Shown piece after piece: positions 16,942 through 25,501 of a DNA stretch of 64,000 nucleotides; the first letter of the stretch is position 1, and each line of letters begins with the position of its first letter. The notes under the pieces were generated by a model. It did no database searches. It was not told the origin of the DNA and saw nothing but the letters and a program-made list of their open reading frames with translations. The position numbers and the translations under genes are program-made. This DNA is from an uncultured Pelagibacteraceae bacterium (GTDB lineage Bacteria > Pseudomonadota > Alphaproteobacteria > Pelagibacterales > Pelagibacteraceae): the NCBI GenBank assembly GCA_902520695.1, contig CABYOT010000004.1, positions 1 through 64,000 on the forward strand, given 5' to 3'.

Positions 16942-18330
16942 TTATTTCTTTTTGTAACTTAATATCATTTTCTTAATATTGTCGAAAGAAGTTCCACCAT
17001 AAGAAACTTTAGAATTTACAGATTTTTTTAGTTCAAATACTTTTAGAACATCAGCGGTTAAACCTTTTTCAATTTTATTTATCTCTTTTAAAGTGAGTTC
17101 TGACAGTTTTTTTTTATTTTTTTCAGCAAAATTAATTATTTTTGCTGTTTGTAAATAGGCTTTTCTAAATGGATAATTTAATTCTCTAACCATATAATCT
17201 GCTAAATCTGTTGCTGTAATGTAGCCTCTTTCCGCAAGTTCAATCATTCTTTTTTTATCTGGTGAAAAATTTTTAAGAACATCATTTAATATAATTAAGG
17301 AATTTTTTAATTGATCAAATGATTTAAAAACAATTTCTTTATCATCTTGTAAATCCTTAAAATAAGAAAGAGGCAGCCCTTTCAATGTTGTAAGCATAGA
17401 AAATAGATTTCCAAACATTAAACCTGTTTTGCCTCTCAAGTATTCTAGTGGGTCAGGATTTTTTTTTTGAGGCATAATAGATGATCCAGTTACAATTTTG
17501 TCATTCAAGTTAATAAGTTTAAAAGCATCTGAATTCCAGATTATAAACTCCTCTGCAATTCTAGAGATATGAACAGCACATGCAGAGCAAGAATAAAGAA
17601 AATCTATTACAAAATCTCTATCAGAAACTGTATCAATTGAGTTTTTAGTTGGTCTGTGGAATCCTAATTTTTTTGAGGTATAAAATCTATCAATTTTAAA
17701 AGAAGTACCTGTTAAAGCAGCCGCACCAAGTGGATTTTCATAGAGGCTCTCTAAATTATTTTTAAATCTATTTTTATCTCTATTAAACATCTCTAAATAC
17801 GCCATTAAGTAATGGGCAAAAGAAACTGGTTGTGCATTTTTTAGATGTGTGAAACCAGGCATAATTGTCTCAACATTTTTTTCTGCTTTTTTTAAAATAT
17901 TTTTTATTGTTGCATCAATATTTTTAACAATTTCTTTATTAGCTTTTCTTAACCAAATTTTAAAATCTGTGACAACTTGATCATTTCTTGATCTAGCAGT
18001 GTGAATATGCCCTGCGTCTTCTCCAATTAGTTCAAATAGTCTGTGTTCTATATTCATATGAATATCCTCAAGGTTACTGTCAAAAATAAATTTTTTTTTT
18101 ATAATTTCATTCTTAATTCTATTCAAGCCCCACACTATTTTATTTTTAATTTTAAAATTTATAATTTTTTGTCTAAACAGCATCTCAACATGTACTACTG
18201 AAGCTTCAATATCTTCTCTGAATAATCTTTTATCGATTTCTATTGATCCACCAACCTTTTTAAAAAGGTTTGTTTTTTCTTTTTTAATTCTAGTATTCCA
18301 AATTGGCTGATTGTTTTTATTTTTACCCAT
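16942..18330 (-). CDS. argH: Argininosuccinate lyase
   Basis: Splits argininosuccinate into arginine and fumarate. The 462-residue fumarase-superfamily protein has HTARSRNDQV, the catalytic His region TGFTHLKNAQPVSF, and the superfamily signature GSSIMPQKKNPD. First gene of argH-lptM-lysA-plsC. It diverges from tlpA with only 23 bp between start codons. Confidence 0.97.
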   Translation of the reverse strand: MGKNKNNQPIWNTRIKKEKTNLFKKVGGSIEIDKRLFREDIEASVVHVEMLFRQKIINFKIKNKIVWGLNRIKNEIIKKKFIFDSNLEDIHMNIEHRLFELIGEDAGHIHTARSRNDQVVTDFKIWLRKANKEIVKNIDATIKNILKKAEKNVETIMPGFTHLKNAQPVSFAHYLMAYLEMFNRDKNRFKNNLESLYENPLGAAALTGTSFKIDRFYTSKKLGFHRPTKNSIDTVSDRDFVIDFLYSCSACAVHISRIAEEFIIWNSDAFKLINLNDKIVTGSSIMPQKKNPDPLEYLRGKTGLMFGNLFSMLTTLKGLPLSYFKDLQDDKEIVFKSFDQLKNSLIILNDVLKNFSPDKKRMIELAERGYITATDLADYMVRELNYPFRKAYLQTAKIINFAEKNKKKLSELTLKEINKIEKGLTADVLKVFELKKSVNSKVSYGGTSFDNIKKMILSYKKK

Positions 18331-18353
18331 GATATTTAATTATTTAAAATTTT

Positions 18354-18884
18354 ATGAAAATCATTTTTTTTAATTATCTTATAATAATATTTTACTTAAT
18401 ATCATCTAGCGTCTCATATTCAATAGAGCGTCCAGAAATTAAGAATCTTATAGTGCATAAAGACAAGAAAAAAATTGAAAATATAGAATTTATTAATTCT
18501 GATGGCCAAAAAGTAAGTTTAAATAATTATAAATCAAACCCCTTAATAATAAATTTCTGGGCTACTTGGTGTGCTCCTTGCAAAAAGGAAATGCCATCTT
18601 TAGACAAACTTAAAACCTTAAATGAATTTAAAAATATAAATATAATCCCAATTAATATTGGTGGCGAAAGTTATAAAAAATCTAAAGAGTTTTTTGATCA
18701 AATAAAAATTAAGAATTTAGATATATTCACAGGATCTGGACCGGAGTTTTCACAATTATTTAAACTTCGAGGATTACCGACAACAATTCTAATTGACCGA
18801 AATGGTTTTGAAGTTGGAAGAATTGTCGGTTACATTGACTTTAATGATCAATCTTTACTTGAATGGTTACCAAAAAATTTATGA
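18354..18884 (+). CDS. tlpA: TlpA-like periplasmic thiol-disulfide oxidoreductase
   Basis: A thioredoxin-fold protein kept outside the cytoplasm by an N-terminal hydrophobic signal or anchor (about residues 3-22). The redox motif WCAPC is at 72-76 and the cis-Pro loop reads RGLPTTILID. TlpA reduces apo-proteins for cytochrome oxidase or cytochrome c assembly; its place opposite argH is conserved in alphaproteobacteria. The stop overlaps the next gene's start as ATGA. Confidence 0.88.
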   Translation: MKIIFFNYLIIIFYLISSSVSYSIERPEIKNLIVHKDKKKIENIEFINSDGQKVSLNNYKSNPLIINFWATWCAPCKKEMPSLDKLKTLNEFKNINIIPINIGGESYKKSKEFFDQIKIKNLDIFTGSGPEFSQLFKLRGLPTTILIDRNGFEVGRIVGYIDFNDQSLLEWLPKNL

Positions 18885-19537
18885 AATTTTCATTAAATAC
18901 AACAATAATAAAACCAGAGAATAATGAGGAAGTAAAAAGTGCTGTAATCTTACTTCATGGATATGGAGGTGATGGTAAAGATATCAGCATGTTATCTTTA
19001 AACTGGAAAAGATTTTTAAAAAATACAGTATTTTTATGTCCTGATGGACACGAAGTATGCAGTATAAATCCTGCAGGGTTTCAATGGTTTGATTTAAATA
19101 ATGAAGATCCAGAATATACTCTTCAAGAATCAAAAAAGGCTGAAAATATTTTAAACAGTTATATTTTAGAAGTAAGCAATTATTTTGGTTTAGAATATTC
19201 ACAAATTTGTGTTTCTGGTTTCAGTCAAGGATGTATGATGTCATTAAATGTTGGCCTGACATCCGAAAAAGAATTTAGTTGTATAGTAGGATTTTCTGGA
19301 AGAATTATAAATATGAAGGATCTGTCTCAAAGAATAAAAGCTAAAACCGATATTTTAATGATACACGGTGAAAATGATCCAATTGTCCCACCAAATAATT
19401 TACTAGAAGCTAAGGATTTTTTTATTAGAAATAAAATTAAAATTGAAACTTTAATGATTAAAAACTGTGACCACCATATACCTATAGAAGCTTCGAGTGC
19501 GGCATTAAACTTTATAAAAAAAAAAATAATCAGTTAA
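18881..19537 (+). CDS. Phospholipase/carboxylesterase family alpha/beta hydrolase
   Basis: A 218-residue serine hydrolase of the YpfH/carboxylesterase type. The oxyanion segment ILLHGYGGDGKD, nucleophile elbow GFSQGC and catalytic Asp in HGENDPIVPP and His in CDHHIP are all visible. No signal peptide, so cytoplasmic. ATG 18881 (ATGA overlap with tlpA) is preferred over an in-frame ATG at 18863 inside tlpA. The substrate is unknown. Confidence 0.82.
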   Translation: MKFSLNTTIIKPENNEEVKSAVILLHGYGGDGKDISMLSLNWKRFLKNTVFLCPDGHEVCSINPAGFQWFDLNNEDPEYTLQESKKAENILNSYILEVSNYFGLEYSQICVSGFSQGCMMSLNVGLTSEKEFSCIVGFSGRIINMKDLSQRIKAKTDILMIHGENDPIVPPNNLLEAKDFFIRNKIKIETLMIKNCDHHIPIEASSAALNFIKKKIIS

Positions 19538-19598
19538 TAAATATTTATTATAATATTAGTTATGTTGATAAAAAATATATTTAATGTATGTTTTATGT

Positions 19599-20168
19599 AT
19601 GATTGAGCTTTCTGATCAAAGTATCTCTTTAGAAAAATGTCCTGCATTAGTTTTAAATGCAGATTATAGGCCTTTGAGTTATTATCCACTTTCATTATGG
19701 AGTTGGCAGGACTCAATTAAATCTGTTTTCTTAGATAGAGTTTCTATTGTCAGTTATTATGATAGACAAATCAGAAGTCCTTCTTTTAGTATGAAACTTC
19801 CAAGTGTAATTGCTCTTAAATCATACATAAGACCTCAATCAAACCCTAACTTTACACGGTTCAATGTTTTTTTGAGAGATAAATTTAGTTGCCAATATTG
19901 TGGTAGTAAAGATGAATTAACTTTTGATCACTTATTGCCAAGATCAAAAGGAGGCAAAACTAATTGGGATAATGTTGTAACAGCTTGTTCATCCTGTAAT
20001 GTTAAAAAAGGAGGAAGATTAATAAAGAACTCAGGTATGACACTAAACCAATGGCCATTTCAACCTACTACAGAGGACCTCCATAAAAATGGTAAAAATT
20101 TTCCACCAAACTTTTTACATAAAAGTTGGATGGATTATTTATACTGGGATGTTGAACTTGAACCGTAA
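19599..20168 (+). CDS. HNH endonuclease domain protein
   Basis: After an N-terminal part reading CPALVLNADYRPLSYYPLSL, the C-terminal half holds an HNH/zinc module: CQYCGSKDELTFDHLLPRS, then NWDNVVTACSSCNVKKG. This conserved alphaproteobacterial family is not linked to a mobile element here; a DNA-maintenance role is inferred. The start is uncertain: ATG 19599 (MIELSDQ) or 19584 five codons earlier. The stop abuts that of convergent coq7. Confidence 0.85.
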   Translation: MIELSDQSISLEKCPALVLNADYRPLSYYPLSLWSWQDSIKSVFLDRVSIVSYYDRQIRSPSFSMKLPSVIALKSYIRPQSNPNFTRFNVFLRDKFSCQYCGSKDELTFDHLLPRSKGGKTNWDNVVTACSSCNVKKGGRLIKNSGMTLNQWPFQPTTEDLHKNGKNFPPNFLHKSWMDYLYWDVELEP

Positions 20169-20702
20169 TTAAATTTTTTCAGAAATTTTTATAGCAACTT
20201 TAGAACCAGTTTTAATTACTTTATCCATAATCGAATAAAGACCTTTCTTCGTAGCTCCTTCCTCGTATGCTATATCTTTATGGTCTAATTCATCTTGTCT
20301 AAATTTTATTATTTTTTCTTTTAAGTTCTTTTCGTCTACTTCAATTTGATCAATTTGATTTTTGTAATGTTCATCAATTACTTCTTCAACAGATGCAGTA
20401 CACAACATTGCTGCCTTTTTTCCAAGTATTGTTGAGCCAAATCCAAGGCCCAGTCCAAGCAAATCCCATAATGGTAAAAATTTTGTTGGTCTTATATTTC
20501 TTTTTTCTATTTCATCTTCAAAAAAATTTGAGTGTTCCTCCTCATGCTTTTTCATTTCACCGATTTTTTTTTTTAATTCTTCATTTTTCACAATAGTATT
20601 TAGAGCAAGCAGTTGACCTTCATAAATTTTAATTGCACCTCTTTCTCCAGCATGATCTACTCTTATAAATTCTTCTAATTTTTTTTTATTTGTTTGTTTC
20701 AT
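20169..20702 (-). CDS. coq7: Coq7-type di-iron demethoxyubiquinone hydroxylase
   Basis: Hydroxylates the quinone ring in ubiquinone synthesis, the O2-dependent step. The 177-residue ferritin-like protein has the paired iron-ligand motifs DHAGERGAIKIYEGQ, HEEEHSNFF, SVEEVIDEHY and DELDHKDIA. It overlaps dsbB by 17 bp and complements ubiE and ubiB elsewhere in the window. Confidence 0.93.
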   Translation of the reverse strand: MKQTNKKKLEEFIRVDHAGERGAIKIYEGQLLALNTIVKNEELKKKIGEMKKHEEEHSNFFEDEIEKRNIRPTKFLPLWDLLGLGLGFGSTILGKKAAMLCTASVEEVIDEHYKNQIDQIEVDEKNLKEKIIKFRQDELDHKDIAYEEGATKKGLYSIMDKVIKTGSKVAIKISEKI

Positions 20703-21168
20703 AAGCTAATGTTCTAATAGAAATAATAACAATTAAAATTGATAAAATTGTATTAATTGCCGCTAGTGATACTCCAAGAATTTTAAAAGTAGCATCTTTA
20801 CAGTCAACTGGCATGTTTTTATTGAGAGTTTCAAGTAGTTTTGACTTATTTGATATATCTAGAGAGTTATTAGTACAACTAGAAATTTCCTGAATTAAAT
20901 TATTTTCAATCCCATAATGATATCCAGAAATTATAGCGCTAATAGTAAAAATCATTATTATAACTATTATTATTTTGTCATTATTCGAATAATGAAATCC
21001 TATAAAGCTTACAAAAATTGCTGCTAGATAAGGTAACCTTTGATAGATACATAACTTACATGGTTGATACTGCAAAATATACTCAATGTATAACGCTGAG
21101 ATAATTGAAATTAATGAGATAAAAAAAATAATCAAATAAAAATTTTTTCTATTTAAAAATAGGATCAT
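20686..21168 (-). CDS. dsbB: Disulfide bond formation protein DsbB
   Basis: Inner-membrane enzyme that re-oxidises DsbA and passes electrons to quinone. The 160-residue protein has four hydrophobic segments; CKLC (after the first helix) is the quinone-linked pair, and Cys in SSCTNNS and VDCKDA form the second periplasmic pair. It lies between the YqaA-like gene (2 nt gap) and coq7 (overlap); both dsbB and coq7 act in quinone chemistry. Confidence 0.9.
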   Translation of the reverse strand: MILFLNRKNFYLIIFFISLISIISALYIEYILQYQPCKLCIYQRLPYLAAIFVSFIGFHYSNNDKIIIVIIMIFTISAIISGYHYGIENNLIQEISSCTNNSLDISNKSKLLETLNKNMPVDCKDATFKILGVSLAAINTILSILIVIISIRTLAYETNK

Positions 21169-21170
21169 AT

Positions 21171-21779
21171 TTAACTAATAAAATTATTTAAAAATTTATA
21201 TATAAAATAAGCAAAAATAATTAAAACAACTGATATCAAAATAGAGAATTTTAAAAGTTTTTTTTCAATAATTTTTTTCATTGTAGGTCCAAAGTTTCCA
21301 ATTAAAAATGCTATCAAAAAAAAACGTGAACCTCTGGTTAAAATAGAAATAATAATAAAATATAAAATATTGAAGTTAATGAAACCACTTGTAATTGTTA
21401 GGAGTTTGAAAGGCACTGGAGAAAATCCAGCAATTGCTAGGAGAGTTATCCAGGCTATAACTCCACCTTCTGAAGATACTTTATCTTTTAAAAATGAAGC
21501 ATCATCTACACCATAAATTTCAAAAATTTTAAGGCCAATTTCATTGAAGAAAACATATCCAATAAAGTAACCAAGGCATGCTCCCAAAACAGATCCTATA
21601 GTTGCAATTAATGCAATTCTAATCCATTCATGTTTTCGAGCTATTGTCATTGGAATTATCAAAACATCGGGTGGTATTGGGAATACAAAACTTTCAATAA
21701 AAGATACAAATCCCAAAATAGATTTGGATCTTTTATGACCCGCTAGTTTGATAGTTTTATTGTACAGTTCTTTAAACAT
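21171..21779 (-). CDS. YqaA/DedA family membrane protein (VTT domain)
   Basis: A 202-residue polytopic protein. ESFVFPIPPDVLIIP and the later SPVPFKLLTITSGF are the two conserved re-entrant motifs of the DedA/VTT superfamily, here the short YqaA type, whose members are linked to lipid flipping or membrane homeostasis. First gene of the leftward group with dsbB and coq7. Transport activity is inferred from family only. Confidence 0.8.
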   Translation of the reverse strand: MFKELYNKTIKLAGHKRSKSILGFVSFIESFVFPIPPDVLIIPMTIARKHEWIRIALIATIGSVLGACLGYFIGYVFFNEIGLKIFEIYGVDDASFLKDKVSSEGGVIAWITLLAIAGFSPVPFKLLTITSGFINFNILYFIIISILTRGSRFFLIAFLIGNFGPTMKKIIEKKLLKFSILISVVLIIFAYFIYKFLNNFIS

Positions 21780-21836
21780 ATTTTCTTTTAATATAATAAA
21801 TGATTTAATACTATTAGTTAAAATATAATAAGTTTT

Positions 21837-21923
21837 GGGCGAATGGCGGAACTGGTAGACGCGTTGGACTCAAAATCCAATAGTAGCAATACTGTGAGAG
21901 TTCGATTCTCTCTTTGCCCACCA
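21837..21923 (+). tRNA. tRNA-Leu (anticodon CAA)
   Basis: Acceptor GGGCGAA pairs with TTTGCCC; the anticodon stem TTGGA/TCCAA encloses loop CTCAAAA giving anticodon CAA (codon UUG). The long variable arm fits a class II tRNA, and GTTCGATTC is the T loop. Discriminator A and CCA are encoded. The next gene's ATG begins only 7 nt after CCA. Confidence 0.95.
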
Positions 21924-21930
21924 ACAATTT

Positions 21931-23631
21931 ATGAGTACACAAAATATTAATAATTTAGTCGAACTGTTTTTTGTAAATTACAAAAAACAAAAAAAAGATA
22001 ATATTCTTTTAACATCCTTAAAAGATACCAGTAATTATTTTACATGGGAAAAAACATTTCACTCAATTAAAAAACTTTCCTCAGAAATTAATAAATATGT
22101 AAATAAAGGTGATAGATGTTTATTAATATCTGAAAATAGACCTGAATGGTTTATAACTGATCTTTCAGTAATGTTATCAGAAGCTATTACTGTTCCAGCT
22201 TATACAACTTACGCAGAGAAAGATTATGAATATATAATTGAAAATTGTAATCCAAAATTAATCTTTGTTTCTAATCAAGAACAATTTAATAAAGTTAAAG
22301 AAATTATAAAAAAAAAGAGTTTTGTTGCAAAAATATTTTCTTTTGAACAATTAGATATAGACTCTGAGAGTTATATTAATGTTAATATATTATTTTCTAA
22401 TTTAGATTACCAAGATTTAAATATTCCAAACTTATCAATTAAAAGGAATGATCCAGCTTGCATTATCTATACATCAGGAACACAAGGTAATCCAAAAGGT
22501 GTAATCTTAAGTCATGGTGGTATTTTAAATAATTGTGATGGGGCGCTCGATATACTAAAACCTTTATTAACAGACCAGACTAGATTTTTAACCTGGCTGC
22601 CTCTTTCGCATTCTTATGAACATACTGTTCAATTTGTTCAAATAAGTGTTGGGGCAAAAATATTCTACGCTGAAAGTATTGAAAAATTAATTAAAAATAT
22701 GAATGATTGTAAACCTCAACTAATGACTGCTGTGCCTAGATTTTACCAAAATTTATTTCAGAAAATTAATGCAAGTTTTAATAAAGCAACAGGATTAAAA
22801 AAAAGTTTAGTATTAAAAATGTTAGAACTAGGAACCAAGAAGATAAACAAACAACCTTTAACAATTATAGAAAAACTAATTGATAATATTTTAGAAAAAA
22901 TTGTAAGGAAAAAAATTAAAAGTCAATTTGGAGGCGAGTTAAAAACCTTCGTTTCAGGCGGAGGAGCGCTTGATAAAGAAGTTGGTATTTTTTTAAATGC
23001 TATTGGCCTACCCACATTGCAAGGATATGGATTAACTGAGACCTCTCCAGTTGTGAGTTGTAATCCAATTGATGATATCAGGGTTGAGACTGTAGGTCCT
23101 CCGTTTAAAGGTAATGAGGTAAAAATAGCTTCTGATGGAGAAATTTTAGTTAAAGGTGAAAATGTAATGTTAGGTTATTGGAATAATGAAGAAGAAACGA
23201 GTAAAGTATTAAAAGACGGATGGTTATATACTGGGGATATAGGTGTTTTTGAGAATGGTTATTTAAAAATTACTGATAGAAAAAAAGATATTTTGATTAC
23301 ACCAGGAGGAGATAATATTTCTCCAGTTAAAATAGAAAATGAGTTATCAAATTCTAAACTTATAGATCAATCAATTGTTTATGGAGATAATAAACCGTAT
23401 TTGGTTGCTCTATTAGTTTTATCCGAAGATAATATCGATATAACCAATCAAAAAATACAAAAGGAAATTGAAAATATAAATAAAAACCTTACTAAAATAG
23501 AAAATATAAAAAAATTTTTTATTATTAAAGAAAAATTTTCAATTGAGAATGGAATGTTAACTCCAACTTTAAAACTTAAAAGATTTAAAATTATTCAAAA
23601 ATATAAAAATGAATTTGAAAAACTTTATTAA
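21931..23631 (+). CDS. Long-chain acyl-CoA synthetase (AMP-forming)
   Basis: The 566-residue ANL enzyme activates a fatty acid to acyl-AMP then acyl-CoA. Motifs: P-loop YTSGTQGNPKGVILSH (Gln replaces the usual second Thr), GYGLTETSPVVS, YTGDIG and DRKKDILITPGGDNISP. It resembles the FadD15-type long-chain ligases. The gene starts 7 nt after tRNA-Leu and is probably read from the same transcript. Chain-length preference cannot be read from sequence. Confidence 0.9.
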   Translation: MSTQNINNLVELFFVNYKKQKKDNILLTSLKDTSNYFTWEKTFHSIKKLSSEINKYVNKGDRCLLISENRPEWFITDLSVMLSEAITVPAYTTYAEKDYEYIIENCNPKLIFVSNQEQFNKVKEIIKKKSFVAKIFSFEQLDIDSESYINVNILFSNLDYQDLNIPNLSIKRNDPACIIYTSGTQGNPKGVILSHGGILNNCDGALDILKPLLTDQTRFLTWLPLSHSYEHTVQFVQISVGAKIFYAESIEKLIKNMNDCKPQLMTAVPRFYQNLFQKINASFNKATGLKKSLVLKMLELGTKKINKQPLTIIEKLIDNILEKIVRKKIKSQFGGELKTFVSGGGALDKEVGIFLNAIGLPTLQGYGLTETSPVVSCNPIDDIRVETVGPPFKGNEVKIASDGEILVKGENVMLGYWNNEEETSKVLKDGWLYTGDIGVFENGYLKITDRKKDILITPGGDNISPVKIENELSNSKLIDQSIVYGDNKPYLVALLVLSEDNIDITNQKIQKEIENINKNLTKIENIKKFFIIKEKFSIENGMLTPTLKLKRFKIIQKYKNEFEKLY

Positions 23632-23739
23632 ATTGTTTTTAAAAAATACTTTATTAATAGCGGTTTTTTTAACTTTTTTTAATTAATAAAAAAAATAAAA
23701 AAAATTATTTTTTTTTAAATTATTTCAAAAATTATATGT

Positions 23740-23768
23740 TTGACATAACTATGCAAAAAAAATAAAAA
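23740..23768 (+). promoter_or_regulatory. Promoter of the lysine-rich peptide gene
   Basis: A perfect -35 TTGACA (23740-23745) and a -10-like TAAAAA (23763-23768) lie 17 bp apart, the ideal spacing. The expected start near 23775 leaves a leader of about 45 nt that begins with the hairpin at 23778-23798. Confidence 0.6.
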
Positions 23769-23777
23769 TTAGTAATT

Positions 23778-23798
23778 AACGAATCATAAAGATTCGTT
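23778..23798 (+). promoter_or_regulatory. 5'-end hairpin in the leader of the lysine-rich peptide gene
   Basis: AACGAATC (23778-23785) and GATTCGTT (23791-23798) form an 8-bp perfect stem with loop ATAAA, right at the predicted 5' end of the transcript. This could protect the RNA from decay or act in regulation. Confidence 0.5.
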
Positions 23799-23819
23799 TA
23801 TAAAAAAAGGGAGCTAAAG

Positions 23820-23903
23820 ATGGCTAAAAGAAAAAAGAAAGCTGCTAAAAAGAAAACTAAGAAAAAAGCTAAGAAAAAGGCTAAGAAGAAAAAAAGAAGA
23901 TAG
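23820..23903 (+). CDS. 27-residue lysine-rich basic peptide
   Basis: The ORF ATG 23820 to TAG 23903 encodes only 27 residues: 17 Lys, 3 Arg, 5 Ala, 1 Thr and Met, in repeats of KKKA/KKKT type, ending KKKKRR. It is preceded by a strong ribosome-binding site AAGGGAG (about 23807-23813), a consensus -35 promoter and a leader hairpin, and followed by the best intrinsic terminator in the window, which together argue for a real expressed gene. The composition recalls histone H1-like tails, so nucleic-acid binding is likely. A dual role as a small RNA is possible. I do not recognise a named family. Confidence 0.65.
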   Translation: MAKRKKKAAKKKTKKKAKKKAKKKKRR

Positions 23904-23925
23904 TTTAGTATTCTTTTTAACTGAT

Positions 23926-23964
23926 AACGCTTCTCATGGCGCTTGCGTGGGGAGCGTTTTTTTT
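23926..23964 (+). terminator. Rho-independent terminator
   Basis: AACGCTTCTC (23926-23935) pairs fully, with three G-U pairs, to GGGGAGCGTT (23949-23958), followed by T to 23964. It ends the lysine-rich peptide transcript. The T run merges into the carD stop codon (TTA at 23963-23965 on plus). Confidence 0.85.
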
Positions 23965-24781
23965 ACTCCGAAATTTCTTGATTACTTACTTCTTCTTCAG
24001 TTGGTTTTTCCTGAATATTTTGAATTTGTTTTTCTAGATTTCTTTTCAATGCTTTATCTAATTTTTTTTGTGCATCTTCTAAACTTGATCCCATTACTAT
24101 TTGAAATTCAGTTAAAAGTCTTTCATATGCCTTTTCAAATAATTGTCTTTCACTGTAAGATTGATCAATCATAATATCATCTCCTTTATTAAGATCTCTT
24201 ACAACCTCTGCTAAATCATAAATTTTACCTGACGAAATTTTAGCTTCATATTCTTGAGCTCTTCTGCTCCACATCGAACGTTTAATTTTTGGCTTACTTT
24301 TTAATATGCTGACACATTTATTAATCTGATTTATTGTAGCTAAAGGTCTTAGGTGAGATTGTTTATTAACTGGCACCATTCCATCTGCCTTATCTTTTTC
24401 AAATTTTAAAACATATGTTTCAACATCAATTCCACCTATATTAATTTTTTTAGTTTCTGTAATTTGTCCAACACCATGTTTTGGATATACAACAAAATCT
24501 TTAACTTTATATAATTTTTTATCAGTTTCCTGTTTTTTTACTTTTTTAATTTCAGGTTTTTGTTCATTATTTTTTGGAATTCTTAGAGGGTCAGTTTTAA
24601 CTTCAACTTTTTTTTTTGGAACTTTTATGCTTTTGTTTTTAATTTTTTTTACTTCTTTTTTTATCTTTGCTGGCTTTGAAGTTTTTTTAGGTTTAATTAC
24701 TTTTTTTACTACTTTGACTTTTTTCTTAACAACTTTCTTTGCTTTCTTGTTATTTAATATTTTCTTCAAAATATTTTTCAT
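23963..24781 (-). CDS. carD: CarD-family transcription regulator with long Lys-rich N-terminus
   Basis: CarD binds RNA polymerase beta and stabilises open complexes at many promoters. From ATG 24781 the protein is 272 residues. Residues 1 to about 65 are extremely Lys-rich ([16 protein letters not shown] and similar). The CarD/TRCF RNA-polymerase-interaction domain follows ([16 protein letters not shown]...[12 protein letters not shown]), then the helical C-terminal domain containing [14 protein letters not shown]. The start overlaps fdxA by 32 bp; an in-frame start at 24838 lies deeper inside fdxA. The basic extension probably contacts nucleic acid. Confidence 0.88.
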   Translation of the reverse strand: MKNILKKILNNKKAKKVVKKKVKVVKKVIKPKKTSKPAKIKKEVKKIKNKSIKVPKKKVEVKTDPLRIPKNNEQKPEIKKVKKQETDKKLYKVKDFVVYPKHGVGQITETKKINIGGIDVETYVLKFEKDKADGMVPVNKQSHLRPLATINQINKCVSILKSKPKIKRSMWSRRAQEYEAKISSGKIYDLAEVVRDLNKGDDIMIDQSYSERQLFEKAYERLLTEFQIVMGSSLEDAQKKLDKALKRNLEKQIQNIQEKPTEEEVSNQEISE

Positions 24782-25079
24782 ATTTATTTTCTTCGTCTTT
24801 AAATTTTTCGTGATCCGTTGGTGGATCTTTTTTTTCATTTATGTTTGGCCAGATTTCTGAATATTTTTTATTAATCTCTAACCATTTCCCGTTATTGTCC
24901 TCATTATCTGATATTATTGCATCTACTGGACATTCTGGCTCACAAACGCCACAATCTATACACTCATCAGGTTTAATTACAAGCATATTTTTCCCCTCGT
25001 AGAAGCAATCCACTGGACAAACTTCGACACAATCCATCAATTTACATTTGATGCATTTATCATTTACCAAATATGTCAT
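24750..25079 (-). CDS. fdxA: 7Fe ferredoxin FdxA
   Basis: A 109-residue low-potential ferredoxin. [18 protein letters not shown] and [12 protein letters not shown] supply ligands for a [3Fe-4S] and a [4Fe-4S] cluster as in FdxA. The acidic C-terminal tail is usual. It overlaps the TerB-like gene by 4 bp and carD by 32 bp. The helicase-fdxA-carD neighbourhood is typical of alphaproteobacteria; its electron partner is unknown. Confidence 0.93.
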   Translation of the reverse strand: MTYLVNDKCIKCKLMDCVEVCPVDCFYEGKNMLVIKPDECIDCGVCEPECPVDAIISDNEDNNGKWLEINKKYSEIWPNINEKKDPPTDHEKFKDEENKYEKYFEENIK

Positions 25080-25501
25080 TTTTGTTTTTGACGAACTTTC
25101 TCTTTAATATCACCCATAACTTTTGGATCTAAATAAAGTAAGCCAGATAATCTTCTCATTAAATTGGTTTCATACATATCAGCATCCTCATCAGAATATA
25201 TAATATCCCATAATGCTTCTATTATGATTTTTTTATCTTCTTCATTAATATTTTTAATTTCTCTTGTAAAATCAAGAATTTGATTTGAGTCTTTTTCTTT
25301 TTCTTCAGCATCTTGTACTATTTTATCAATATTTTTGGCATCGCCTCCCATTTTAATAATTGCACCCTTAATAATTTTTTTTTCTTTATCTGTATAATTC
25401 TCGTCAATCCTTGCTGAATGAATTAATAAGCAGGCTACTGCTGTTATTGATGGATGATTATCCTTTTTTTTGGTTTCTTCTTTTTTAAAAATATTAAACA
25501 T
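25076..25501 (-). CDS. TerB-like helical protein
   Basis: The 141-residue protein shows the TerB/COG4103 pattern: an Ala-rich first helix ([21 protein letters not shown]), acidic DExx turns, and [19 protein letters not shown] with a second acidic site, suggesting metal binding. No signal peptide. It lies between the helicase (1-nt overlap) and fdxA (4-bp overlap), where other alphaproteobacteria often have an S4-type RNA-binding protein. Role unknown. Confidence 0.7.
   Translation of the reverse strand: MFNIFKKEETKKKDNHPSITAVACLLIHSARIDENYTDKEKKIIKGAIIKMGGDAKNIDKIVQDAEEKEKDSNQILDFTREIKNINEEDKKIIIEALWDIIYSDEDADMYETNLMRRLSGLLYLDPKVMGDIKEKVRQKQK

Noticed and set aside
24782..24838. Longer CarD start inside fdxA
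   Set aside because: Would overlap fdxA by 89 bp; the ATG at 24781 gives a more typical short overlap.
24627..24860. Phe-rich plus-strand open frame opposite the carD N-terminus
   Set aside because: The antisense of Lys codons reads as Phe/Leu; the hydrophobic appearance is an artefact.
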